Part shown: positions 15,343-23,812 of the stretch, piece by piece
Numbering within the stretch: the stretch's first letter is position 1
Layout: each line of letters opens with the position of its first letter
Translations under genes and position numbers: made by a program
Source of the DNA: Bacteroidaceae bacterium
Lineage (GTDB): Bacteria; Bacteroidota; Bacteroidia; Bacteroidales; Bacteroidaceae
DNA length: 51,284 bases
NCBI GenBank assembly: GCA_017936265.1
Contig: JAGBFX010000042.1
Location: 1-51,284, forward strand
Direction of reading: 5' to 3'
Notes under the pieces: generated by a model
Databases searched by the model: none
What the model was told of the DNA's origin: nothing
Seen by the model: only the letters and a program-made list of their open reading frames with translations

Positions 15343-17751
15343 ATGCATATGAACAGATATACGATAGAACTCTTTTTGCCTCTATTCACCGATACTTTTG
15401 AGCTCTCGGCGATGGAACGGTATCTTTCTCATCCTGCTGTCAGGAACATCTGGTTGTGGAGCGGTTCTGCCTTTACTGGCGAGCTGCCGGCGAATGTACA
15501 TCTGTTGCATACATCCTCGTTGACGGACAGTGCTCTCTTCATGGATATGGCGGCACGTGCGACTGCCGATTACGTTCTCTTTTTCGGCAAGGACGGCGTG
15601 GTGATCGATATGGAAAAACTCGATGCTTTGCTCGACTCGATTCCCGAGGATGCGTCGATGTGCTATTCGCATTATATGAAGAGTGTCGATGGTGTGGTGA
15701 CCGAGGCTCCCACGATAGACTATTTCGCAGGTTCGCTGCGTAATGACTTCGACTTCGGGTCGGTGTTGCTTTTCAGGACATCGGCACTGAAAAGTTATCT
15801 TGCGGAGTCGCCCGACAAGTATAAATATGCTGGCCTTTATCAGTTGAGGCTTGCAATGAGCCGCAACGGGCGCATACATCATCATTGCGATTATCTTTAT
15901 ACGGAATGTGAGAATGATACCCGCAAGAGTGGCGAAAAGCAGTTCGACTATGTGAATCCCGCGCAGCGCGAGGTGCAGATTGAAATGGAAAAGGTGTGTA
16001 CGCACCACCTTAAGGCGATAGGCGCCTGGTTGCCCCCATGCAAAAACAACACGATTGACCTGACGGCAGGGGAGTTCCCTGTTGAGGCCTCTGTGGTTAT
16101 CCCCGTCCTGAACCGCCGTTCGACAATCGCTGATGCGATTGGCTCTGTGCTGAAACAGAAGACAACCTTCCCGTTCAATATAATAGTGGTGGACAATCAC
16201 TCGACCGACGGAACGGGCGAGATAATAGATTCTTTCGGCGACAGCAGGGTGCTGCATCTTGTTCCCGAGAGAAATGACCTGGGGATTGGCGGCTGCTGGA
16301 ACCTGGCTGTCAACAGCGCCCACTGCGGACGTTTCGCGGTGCAGCTCGACAGCGATGACCTTTACAGTGATGAGAACACGCTGCAACGTATTGTTGATGA
16401 GTTCTACACCCAGCAGTGTGCCATGCTTGTGGGTACATACCGCATATGCGACTTTGAACTGAATACATTGCCTCCGGGCATCATAGACCACCGTGAGTGG
16501 AGCGAGGAGAACGGACGTAACAATGCACTGAGAATAAATGGTCTGGGTGCGCCACGCGCATTTTTTACCCCGGTCATCAGGGAGATTGGCTTCCCGAATG
16601 TGAGCTATGGCGAGGATTATGCCGTGGGTCTTGCGATATCACGCAATTACAGGATTGGCCGTGTGTATGATGTGCTCTACCTTTGCCGCCGTTGGGGCGG
16701 GAACTCCGATGCGGCGCTCTCTCATGAAAAAGTAAATGCACACAACCTCTACAAGGATTCGTTGCGTACAGCCGAGGTCAAGGCGCGCATGGAGCTTGTC
16801 GACTCTTTTACAGTTCCTTCGCCTGAGGAACTGCGTGCATTCTTTGATAAACAGCTCTCTGTCTGGCCCGATGCGGCGGAGCGTCATGCCGCGTTTGAGA
16901 AGGTTGAGCTCCGTGACCTCGGCAATGGTCTTGTCTTGCAGTATAACCCTGCACGCGCTGTCTCGACGGCGGCTAAGGTCGACAAGGAATCCGTGGCTGC
17001 ACGCCGCTGTTTCCTCTGTAAGGAGAACCGTCCTTGTCAGCAGTTTGCCGAGAGTGCAATGGGAACGGTTGATGTCCTTGTGAATCCTTATCCGATACTG
17101 CCGTTCCATCTTACTCTCCCGCTCATGAATCATACGCCGCAGCGTCTTGAGGGCCTGTATGCCGATATGCTCCACATCGCCCGCGAGTGGCAGGGAATGA
17201 CTCTTTTCTACAATGGTGCGCTTTGCGGTGCTTCGGCTCCCGACCATGCTCATGTCCAGGCAGTTGAGGCGGCGGGTCTTCCGTTGCTCGGCAAGTACTG
17301 GCAAGAGGAGATTGCCCGTGGCATGGAACCTTTGCTCGTTGATGAGAATGGTAGCATATATAATGTCACGACCTATGCTGTCCCGCTGTTCATGATTTCG
17401 GCACGCAACGTGTCGCGCTCGGTTGAACTGTGTGGAAAACTGCTTGTCGCATTGCCTTGTCATGACGGCGAGGCTGAACCAAGAGTGAATGTCTTTGTGT
17501 ATTATACTTCGGATGAGGGGTATGTGACCATGGTTATTCCACGTGCGGCGCACCGTCCTGCGGCTTATTTCGCGGATGGAGCAGAACAGCGTCTTGTCAG
17601 CCCCGGAGCCATTGATATGGCAGGGCTTATCATAACTCCGCGTAGAGAGGATTTTCAGGCAATAAATGCCGATGAGGCCATTGCCCTGTTGCGTGAGGTG
17701 GCGCTGTCGCCCGCTGATGTCGAAGATGTTGTCTCCCGTTTAGTCGAGTGA
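15343..17751 (+). CDS. GT2 glycosyltransferase fused to a GalT/HIT-like phosphorylase domain (DUF4922)
   Basis: A large cytoplasmic protein of about 802 residues in three parts. Residues 1-240 resemble a glycosyltransferase-like nucleotide-binding fold of unclear activity. Residues about 247-450 are a GT2 domain: SVVIPVLNRRST at the start, acid pair QLDSDDLYSD near residue 335. Residues about 540-790 form a HIT-superfamily domain like GalT, GDP-sugar phosphorylase or ATP adenylyltransferase. It carries CFLC (556-559, possible zinc site), NPYPILPFH and the nucleotidyl-transfer motif HAHVQ (635-639). One chain may therefore transfer sugars and phosphorolyse or exchange a nucleotide sugar. The next gene, a SpoIID-like protein, starts within a few bases of its stop codon. 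ATG 15343 or 15349 is favoured over 15283 because a promoter-like element lies between. Confidence 0.75.
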   Translation: MHMNRYTIELFLPLFTDTFELSAMERYLSHPAVRNIWLWSGSAFTGELPANVHLLHTSSLTDSALFMDMAARATADYVLFFGKDGVVIDMEKLDALLDSIPEDASMCYSHYMKSVDGVVTEAPTIDYFAGSLRNDFDFGSVLLFRTSALKSYLAESPDKYKYAGLYQLRLAMSRNGRIHHHCDYLYTECENDTRKSGEKQFDYVNPAQREVQIEMEKVCTHHLKAIGAWLPPCKNNTIDLTAGEFPVEASVVIPVLNRRSTIADAIGSVLKQKTTFPFNIIVVDNHSTDGTGEIIDSFGDSRVLHLVPERNDLGIGGCWNLAVNSAHCGRFAVQLDSDDLYSDENTLQRIVDEFYTQQCAMLVGTYRICDFELNTLPPGIIDHREWSEENGRNNALRINGLGAPRAFFTPVIREIGFPNVSYGEDYAVGLAISRNYRIGRVYDVLYLCRRWGGNSDAALSHEKVNAHNLYKDSLRTAEVKARMELVDSFTVPSPEELRAFFDKQLSVWPDAAERHAAFEKVELRDLGNGLVLQYNPARAVSTAAKVDKESVAARRCFLCKENRPCQQFAESAMGTVDVLVNPYPILPFHLTLPLMNHTPQRLEGLYADMLHIAREWQGMTLFYNGALCGASAPDHAHVQAVEAAGLPLLGKYWQEEIARGMEPLLVDENGSIYNVTTYAVPLFMISARNVSRSVELCGKLLVALPCHDGEAEPRVNVFVYYTSDEGYVTMVIPRAAHRPAAYFADGAEQRLVSPGAIDMAGLIITPRREDFQAINADEAIALLREVALSPADVEDVVSRLVE

Positions 17752-17756
17752 AGAGT

Positions 17757-19049
17757 ATGGGAACTGTTGATATCGGGGTACTACGCTCTCCGCAGATAAA
17801 GTTCGATTTAATCGGTACTTTTGCTTCATCGCTACCGCTCCTTGAGAAAGGGAATGTGGTCTCGTTTGCAAATGGTGTATTGCAGCTCAATGGGGAGCAG
17901 TGTGATGTGCCGCTGCACATTGTGCCGAAGTGTGGCGACTCCCGGTTTATGCTGCACGATGTGGTCATTGGCGTGGGGTTTCACTGGCAACGGAACGAGA
18001 ACCAGACGTTTGTAGGCGAATTGCTGTTTATTGCAGAGGATGGTGAGGTACGGGCGATAAACCGTCTGCCCGTAGAGGATTATCTTGTAAGTGTGATTTC
18101 AAGTGAGATGTCCGCTACCTCATCGCTTGAGTTCCTTAAAGCCCATACGATAATATCCCGCAGCTGGCTCTATGCCCAGCTGCAGAGGAGGGAGAAGCAG
18201 CGGTTCTCTGTGCTCGGGCATGAGAGCGAGGATGAGATTGTGCGCTGGTATGCACGCGAGGACCATACTCTTTTTGACCTCTGTGCCGATGACCATTGTC
18301 AACGTTATCAGGGGGTTACAAGGGCTGTGAACCCTAATGTGGCCCGTGCGGTAAGGGAGACATGCGATATCGTGCTGATGTACGATGGCGAGGTGTGCGA
18401 TGCGCGTTTCAGCAAGTGCTGCGGCGGTGTTACCGAACGCTTCTCGGCTTGTTGGGAAGATATGGATTATGGCTATCTGCATGCTTTCCGGGATGTTGAA
18501 GGGGATGTTCCATTGCCCGATTTGACAACCGAAGAAGGGGCAAGAGTGTGGATAGAGAGTACTCCGCCTTCATATTGCTCTACCGATGATTCAAAGGTGC
18601 TGTCACAGATACTCAACGGATATGACCGCGAAACCAACGATTTCTATCGTTGGAGAGTGGAATATTCGCAGGAAGAGTTGTCGGAACTCGTTTCAAGGCG
18701 TTCTGGGGTGGATTTTGGTACTGTCGAGGATATGCAACCGCTTGAGAGAGGTGCTTCGGGGCGCATAATAAGGCTCAGGATTGTCGGCAGCAGATGTACT
18801 AAGATTGTCGGTAAGGAACTTGAAATACGTCGCTGGCTCTCGGAATCACATCTTTATAGTTCCGCATTCGTGGTTGACAAGATTGCTGATGGAGACTCTG
18901 CGCGCTTTGTGCTCAAAGGCGCAGGGTGGGGGCATGGAGTAGGATTATGCCAGATAGGAGCTGCGATGATGGGCGAGAGGGGTTGCTCGCATGAGGCAAT
19001 CCTACGGCACTATTATCCGGGTGCTTCTCTTGAAAAGGTCTGCCGTTAA
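17757..19049 (+). CDS. SpoIID/LytB domain protein
   Basis: About 430 residues. The centre (residues about 90-260) matches SpoIID, a lytic transglycosylase acting on peptidoglycan glycan strands. The catalytic glutamate is probably in EDYLVSVISSEM, followed by the family's LEFLKAHTIISRSW; the C-terminal GWGHGVGLCQIGAAMM is the other strongly conserved block. No clear signal peptide is seen, unusual for a wall enzyme. A GTG start at 17748, overlapping the upstream stop codon, is an alternative to ATG 17757. Coupling to the GT2-HIT gene implies one pathway, perhaps cell-wall sugar turnover. A secreted or cytoplasmic location cannot be decided from sequence. Confidence 0.82.
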   Translation: MGTVDIGVLRSPQIKFDLIGTFASSLPLLEKGNVVSFANGVLQLNGEQCDVPLHIVPKCGDSRFMLHDVVIGVGFHWQRNENQTFVGELLFIAEDGEVRAINRLPVEDYLVSVISSEMSATSSLEFLKAHTIISRSWLYAQLQRREKQRFSVLGHESEDEIVRWYAREDHTLFDLCADDHCQRYQGVTRAVNPNVARAVRETCDIVLMYDGEVCDARFSKCCGGVTERFSACWEDMDYGYLHAFRDVEGDVPLPDLTTEEGARVWIESTPPSYCSTDDSKVLSQILNGYDRETNDFYRWRVEYSQEELSELVSRRSGVDFGTVEDMQPLERGASGRIIRLRIVGSRCTKIVGKELEIRRWLSESHLYSSAFVVDKIADGDSARFVLKGAGWGHGVGLCQIGAAMMGERGCSHEAILRHYYPGASLEKVCR

Positions 19050-19141
19050 GTGCTTCTCGTGTAATCTCTTTTTCGGGAAAATGTGCTTCAATTGTGCGAA
19101 ATTTTAGCTTTCCATATCGAAGGCGATGTTTTGTCGTGGAT

Positions 19142-19176
19142 TTTGTACTGTATTAATCTTTTTTGTGTTATATTTG
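19142..19176 (+). promoter_or_regulatory. Promoter upstream of the exopolysaccharide locus
   Basis: TATATTTG (19169-19176) is a perfect -7 element and TTTG at 19142-19145 lies 23 bases upstream as the -33 element. It predicts transcription from about 19183, 214 bases before the first exopolysaccharide gene. A second, weaker element (TAAGTTTTG, near 19313-19321) lies after the terminator hairpin. Confidence 0.55.
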
Positions 19177-19182
19177 CAGAAA

Positions 19183-19292
19183 TATACCAAAATGGCGCGC
19201 TTTTTTGTGTCGTGGCGTAAGGCTGTTGCCTATTGCTAGTTTGCTTGTGCGGCCGTTTTAAGAGTGAAATGCCGCCAATGTCGGCATTTTTT
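19183..19292 (+). ncRNA. Candidate leader or small RNA before the exopolysaccharide locus
   Basis: A stretch of about 110 bases runs from a perfect promoter (start near 19183) to an intrinsic terminator (19267-19292). It contains no convincing open reading frame. It may be a small RNA, or a transcription-attenuation leader controlling the operon that starts at 19397. Bacteroides capsule loci are known to use leader regions with UpxY antiterminators, but no UpxY gene is present in this window. Confidence 0.4.
19267..19292 (+). terminator. Terminator hairpin ahead of the exopolysaccharide locus
   Basis: AAATGCCG (19267-19274) pairs with CGGCATTT (19282-19289); six T close the element (19287-19292). 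It lies 104 bases before the sugar transferase start, so it either ends a short RNA or acts as an attenuator. The rest of the 19050-19396 gap shows nothing else definite. Confidence 0.7.
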
Positions 19293-19396
19293 ATTGTGGT
19301 ATAAATATTTGTTAAGTTTTGCACAATATTTATGCTGAATAATAGTTACTAATAATAAAAATAGCTTGCGTTCTAAAATTTAAAGAGAACACTACT

Positions 19397-20026
19397 ATGG
19401 AAATTACGGTTAAAGATGGAATAAAAGACGGAATGAATATATTAGAGCGTGCAGTAAAGCGTGTATTTGACTTTGTATGTTCTTTTCTGGCCTTGATAAT
19501 ATTGTCTCCAGTATTCATCATCGTGTCAATAGCCATCCTGTGCCAGCGCGATGGCAGCGTGTTTTTCAAACAGGAAAGAATCGGTTACAAAGGCAAACCG
19601 TTCTTCATATACAAATTCCGTACCATGCGTGTCAATTCCGAACGTAACGGGGAACCGCAGTTGGCGACAAGGGGTGATGAGCGTTTGACGAAAGTAGGCC
19701 GTTTCCTGCGTGAACATCATCTTGATGAGCTGCCTCAGCTGTTCAATGTATTCAAAGGAGATATGTCTTTTGTAGGTCCGCGTCCCGAACGACAATATTT
19801 CATAGACAAGATACGCAAGGAGAATCCGAATTATGATTACATCTTCCTTATGCGTCCCGGACTGACTTCTATGGCTACAATCCATAACGGATATACTGAT
19901 ACCATGGAGAAGATGCTTATCCGTCTTGAGATGGACCTTGACTATCTGAGAAACCGTTCTTTGTGGCTTGATGCCAAGCTGATTTTCACAACATTCATTT
20001 ATATCGTTAACGGGAAAAAATTCTAA
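19397..20026 (+). CDS. Initiating sugar-1-phosphate transferase (bacterial sugar transferase family)
   Basis: A 209-residue monotopic membrane enzyme that loads the first sugar-1-phosphate onto undecaprenyl phosphate to begin repeat-unit assembly. One hydrophobic segment (about residues 27-49) precedes the catalytic domain with KFRTM, LRxxxLDELPQLFNVFKGDMSFVGPRPE and the C-terminal RPGLTS block, all diagnostic of this family. It is the short form, without the N-terminal WbaP/WcaJ helices. The sugar (glucose, galactose or an N-acetyl sugar) cannot be assigned. It is the first gene of the exopolysaccharide operon and ends 1 base before the exporter gene. Confidence 0.92.
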   Translation: MEITVKDGIKDGMNILERAVKRVFDFVCSFLALIILSPVFIIVSIAILCQRDGSVFFKQERIGYKGKPFFIYKFRTMRVNSERNGEPQLATRGDERLTKVGRFLREHHLDELPQLFNVFKGDMSFVGPRPERQYFIDKIRKENPNYDYIFLMRPGLTSMATIHNGYTDTMEKMLIRLEMDLDYLRNRSLWLDAKLIFTTFIYIVNGKKF

Positions 20027-20027
20027 A

Positions 20028-22529
20028 ATGAAAAAAACAATACTTCTATTCATTGCGTTGCTTCTCTCTTTTCAGTGGGTGGCAGCGCAAACAGTATCTG
20101 ATGAGCAGGTCATAAAGATTGTTTTGGCCGAAAAGGAAAAGGGCAGTGATGAAAAGACAATTGCCCAGAAACTGTTGCGACAGGGTGTCACACCTGCGCA
20201 GTTGCGCCGCATCAAGGCCAAATATGAGCAAGAGCAGAATGGACTTGGAACTGTGGATATCTCGGGTATTAACCGCAGCAGGGCAGACAAAAAGACAGCA
20301 GAAGACAACAAGGGTAAAAACTTCATGCTTGTCGACAGCAAGATGAAGTATACCAGAAATATGCAACAGGAAATGCTTCAGGACGAGATGTCGTTCCTCG
20401 ACATCGACTCGCTTGCATATTATCAGAACCTGCTCGGAAAGGATGAGGTGTATGGCCGCAGTCTGTTCAACAACGAGCTGCTGACATTCGAACCGGCGAT
20501 GAATATACCGACTCCTGCCGATTATGTGCTTGGTGCGGGTGATCAGGTTATTGTTGATATCTGGGGTGCTTCGCAGCAGAGTTTCGACAGCGAGATTTCT
20601 CCTGACGGATATATCGTGATTGAGGGTGTCGGTCCCATAAGGCTTTCAGGTCTTACCGTCACAGCTGCAAACGAACACGTGAAAGAGGTTTTTGGTGAAT
20701 ACTACAACAGTTCTTCTGTAAGTCTCTCAGTAGGTTCAACCCGCAGTGTAAAGGTTGAGGTTGTCGGCGATGTCGTTGCTCCTGGTTCATATACCATGAG
20801 TGCATTCTCGACACTTTTCAATGCTTTGTACAATGCCGGTGGAATAAGCGAAACCGGTACTTTGCGCGACATTAAGGTTTTTAGAGGGGGCAAACAGGTT
20901 GGTCATGTCGATGTGTACGATTATATCGTGAATGGCAATAACACCGGTAATATCCGTCTGCAGGATAATGATTTGATTGTTGTTGGTCCGTATGATGCTG
21001 TTGTCAATATCCAGGGTAAGGTAAAGCGACCAATGAAATATGAGATGAAGGCTGATGAGACTCTGAAGAATCTGCTCTCATATACAGGCGGCCTTACTGG
21101 TGACGCCTTTGACAAGAACATAAGAGTTATAAGGAAGAGTGGCAGGGAATATTCTGTCCATACTGTCGCAAAGGATGCATTTGCCTCTTTCAGGCTTGTA
21201 GACGGCGACTCAATCTATGTAGATTCCATTATTCCGCGTTTCTCGAACATGGTCGAGATTAAAGGTGCGGTTTTCCACCCGGGAATGTATGAAACCGGTG
21301 GCTCCATCAATACTGTCTATGAACTTATCGAGGCTGCTGACGGATTGCGCGAGGATGCCTTTACTGCCCGTGCGGTAATGCACCGTAGAAAAGCTGACCG
21401 ACGTCTCGAGGTGCTTGCAGTGGATGTTGAAGGTATTTTGAATGGCTCAGTGCCTGATGTACAGCTGCGCAAAGAGGATGTCCTGTTTATACCTTCGGTA
21501 CATGATATGCGAGGCGAGGAGACCCTTAAGATTTCGGGTGAGGTAAACTTCCCCGGTATCTACGAGTACGCCGAGAATACGACACTTGAGGATTTTGTCC
21601 TTCAGGCCGGAGGCTTGACAAAGAATGCATCAATGGTCAAGGTTGATGTCTATCGAATGATATTTGATGCAGACGCATTGGTTGAGGGAGATACGATTAC
21701 TGAGTGCTACAGTTTCTCTATCAAGGACGGTTTCGTGGTTGACGGAGAACCGGGCTTCGTGCTCAAGCCCTTTGATGAGGTGCATGTGCGCAGGAGTCCA
21801 GTCAACTCAGTTACAATGAGCGTTACAGTGAAAGGTGCAGTGAATTTCGAAGGCGATTATGCCATGTATAGCCGTGAATACAGGCTCAGCGACCTTATAA
21901 AGGCAGCTGGCGGCATTACGGAGTTTGCCTATCCTTCGGGTGCGCGTCTCTACCGCAAGATGACCGATGAAGAACGCGCACAGCGTGAAGGTGTCATGCG
22001 AATGTCGCAGATACAGTTGTATGAGGAGAGCATGCGTTCCGAGAATGATTACAATATCACGTTGGCCGATTCTCTCATGAACCTGAAACTTGAGCTCGGC
22101 GATGTCTACCCTGTTGCGATTAACCTTGAGAAGGCAATGGAGGAACCGGGCGGTGTGGATGATATTGTCCTTCGTGAGAGCGATGTCCTTACGGTTCCTC
22201 AGTATACCAGTACAGTGAAGATAAGCGGCGAGGTGCGTTATCCTATTACCATAAATTATAAGAAAGGGGAGAAGCTCCGCTATTATATCAAGCATGCCGG
22301 CGGTTATACCGACAGGGCGAAGAAAGGTGACGTGTATGCAATATACATGAACGGAGGTGTAAGTGAAGTGTCGAAGTTCTCGAGCGGTGATATAAAGCCC
22401 GGCTGTGAGATTGTTGTACCGACCAAGAATGTGTCGAGCAAGATGTCTACTGCAGAGATAATGACAATCGGTACTTCTGTTGCGTCAATAGCCACAATGA
22501 TTGCTACACTGGTAAATCTTTTGAAGTAA
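20028..22529 (+). CDS. Polysaccharide export outer-membrane protein with six SLBB domains
   Basis: An 833-residue secreted protein (signal peptide MKKTILLFIALLLSFQWVAAQ). After a helical region (to about 150) comes the polysaccharide export domain (about 165-240, YVLGAGDQVIVDIWG). Six SLBB repeats follow, each beginning with a strand such as VEVVGDVVAPGSY, VNIQGKVKRP, VEIKGAVFHPG, LKISGEVNFPG, VTVKGAVNFEG and VKISGEVRYP. A hydrophobic C-terminal segment follows (about 810-832). Wza of Escherichia coli has far fewer SLBB units in 380 residues, so this exporter should span more of the periplasm. It carries polysaccharide through the outer membrane. No BY-kinase partner is encoded beside it. Confidence 0.92.
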   Translation: MKKTILLFIALLLSFQWVAAQTVSDEQVIKIVLAEKEKGSDEKTIAQKLLRQGVTPAQLRRIKAKYEQEQNGLGTVDISGINRSRADKKTAEDNKGKNFMLVDSKMKYTRNMQQEMLQDEMSFLDIDSLAYYQNLLGKDEVYGRSLFNNELLTFEPAMNIPTPADYVLGAGDQVIVDIWGASQQSFDSEISPDGYIVIEGVGPIRLSGLTVTAANEHVKEVFGEYYNSSSVSLSVGSTRSVKVEVVGDVVAPGSYTMSAFSTLFNALYNAGGISETGTLRDIKVFRGGKQVGHVDVYDYIVNGNNTGNIRLQDNDLIVVGPYDAVVNIQGKVKRPMKYEMKADETLKNLLSYTGGLTGDAFDKNIRVIRKSGREYSVHTVAKDAFASFRLVDGDSIYVDSIIPRFSNMVEIKGAVFHPGMYETGGSINTVYELIEAADGLREDAFTARAVMHRRKADRRLEVLAVDVEGILNGSVPDVQLRKEDVLFIPSVHDMRGEETLKISGEVNFPGIYEYAENTTLEDFVLQAGGLTKNASMVKVDVYRMIFDADALVEGDTITECYSFSIKDGFVVDGEPGFVLKPFDEVHVRRSPVNSVTMSVTVKGAVNFEGDYAMYSREYRLSDLIKAAGGITEFAYPSGARLYRKMTDEERAQREGVMRMSQIQLYEESMRSENDYNITLADSLMNLKLELGDVYPVAINLEKAMEEPGGVDDIVLRESDVLTVPQYTSTVKISGEVRYPITINYKKGEKLRYYIKHAGGYTDRAKKGDVYAIYMNGGVSEVSKFSSGDIKPGCEIVVPTKNVSSKMSTAEIMTIGTSVASIATMIATLVNLLK

Positions 22530-22733
22530 CAGGCGCGGTCAATAAAATGCAGTTCCTGGCGGTATGTCCTATGTCAAAGTGAGCGACAGAAACAGGAGTG
22601 CACTTCCTGCACTATGCTCTAGGGAATATATATTGCTCTCTTCAGTTCACGATGTACAAGTTTTACAAATGGCCTCAGGTATAGTCTTATAAAAATGGTA
22701 AAGGTTCAAGTATAAATTAAAATAAGTATTTGT
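22530..22733 (+). other. 204-base gap inside the exopolysaccharide operon
   Basis: No gene is visible. It contains a small hairpin, AGTGCA (22597-22602) with TGCACT (22608-22613), and an AT-rich end (22690-22733). It breaks an otherwise tight operon (neighbouring gaps are 1 to 26 bases or overlaps) and could be an RNA element or the remnant of a deleted gene. Confidence 0.4.
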
Positions 22734-23786
22734 ATGGAAGTGAAGAAAAATGATGGCATAATTGAGATACTCCTGCTTTTGTGGTCCAGAAAAAAACAGT
22801 TGCTGATAAACTGTTTTATAGGAGGTGTGTTGGCCATAATAGTTGCGTTCAGTATCCCCAAGCAGTATACTTCAACTTCTGTCTTGGCCCCTGAGTTCTC
22901 TTCATCTGCGTCTCTGCCGGACGGTCTTGGCACTTTGGCATCCATGGCCGGTGTAAATATCGGTGGAAACATGGGGAATGACGCATTCTATCCCGAACTT
23001 TACCCCCAGATAGTCTCTTCTACGCCATTTCTTTCAGAGATACTACTAATGCATGTGAAGTCGCAGGATGAAGAGATTGAGACAACCTTGTACGAGTATC
23101 TCCTATTGCACCAGAGACGTCCATGGTGGACTGCAATTTATTTTGTACCATTGGAACTCATAACTGCTGACAGCAAGGAAGCCCATATCAATGGCCTTGA
23201 TACCCGGGAGTGTTTCAGTCCATCGAAACAACAATTCAATATGCTTGCTGCTCTTGACGACCGCATCGGTGTTTCAGTAGACAAAGGAAACAATGTAATT
23301 ACTATAAATGTGACTATGCAGGACCCTAAGATTGCAGCATTTGTAGCGAATGCGGTCTCGGAAAAGTTGCAGGAATATGTCGAGAAATACCGCTCGGCCA
23401 ATGCTCGCAAGGACTTGGAGTATGCGGAGGTTCTTTACACGGCAGCAGGGACCAAATACCGCGAAGCGCAGGACGCCTATGCAAACTATGCAAACAGCCA
23501 CCAGAACATAAAGAACGTAATGTACCAGATAGAACTTGATCGCCTGTCGAACGAGAAGGACCTTGCCTTCGGAGTCTATTCGCAGATAGCACAGAACTTG
23601 GAAATGGCCCGTGCGCGTGTCCAGGAACAGACGCCCGTATGTGTGGTCATGCAGCCTGCTTATGTGCCGGTAAAGGCCTCGTCGCCCAAGAAAATGATGA
23701 TGGGGTTGTTGTACGTATTTCTCGCTTTTTTCGGGACGTCTGTGTGGATAATACTAAAGAACCGTATGTTAGACGAAAAGGAGTGA
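22734..23786 (+). CDS. Wzz-like chain-length determinant protein
   Basis: A 350-residue inner-membrane polysaccharide co-polymerase. A first membrane helix (about 24-44, INCFIGGVLAIIVAFSIP) leads to a periplasmic region with the YTSTSVLAPE strand. A coiled-coil-rich middle (about 215-300) follows, then a second helix near the C-terminus (about 322-340) preceded by the proline-containing AYVPVKASSPKK. It ends after the second helix with LKNRMLDEKE, so it lacks the cytoplasmic tyrosine kinase of Wzc. It sets polymer length together with the Wzy polymerase encoded 26 bases downstream. Confidence 0.85.
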   Translation: MEVKKNDGIIEILLLLWSRKKQLLINCFIGGVLAIIVAFSIPKQYTSTSVLAPEFSSSASLPDGLGTLASMAGVNIGGNMGNDAFYPELYPQIVSSTPFLSEILLMHVKSQDEEIETTLYEYLLLHQRRPWWTAIYFVPLELITADSKEAHINGLDTRECFSPSKQQFNMLAALDDRIGVSVDKGNNVITINVTMQDPKIAAFVANAVSEKLQEYVEKYRSANARKDLEYAEVLYTAAGTKYREAQDAYANYANSHQNIKNVMYQIELDRLSNEKDLAFGVYSQIAQNLEMARARVQEQTPVCVVMQPAYVPVKASSPKKMMMGLLYVFLAFFGTSVWIILKNRMLDEKE

Positions 23787-23812
23787 TAAATATACGGTAA
23801 CCGGTAAATGGT

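Noticed and set aside
15382-16491. A 369-codon minus-strand frame opposite the GT2 domain
   Set aside because: No domain or signal; the plus strand carries the GT2 motifs.
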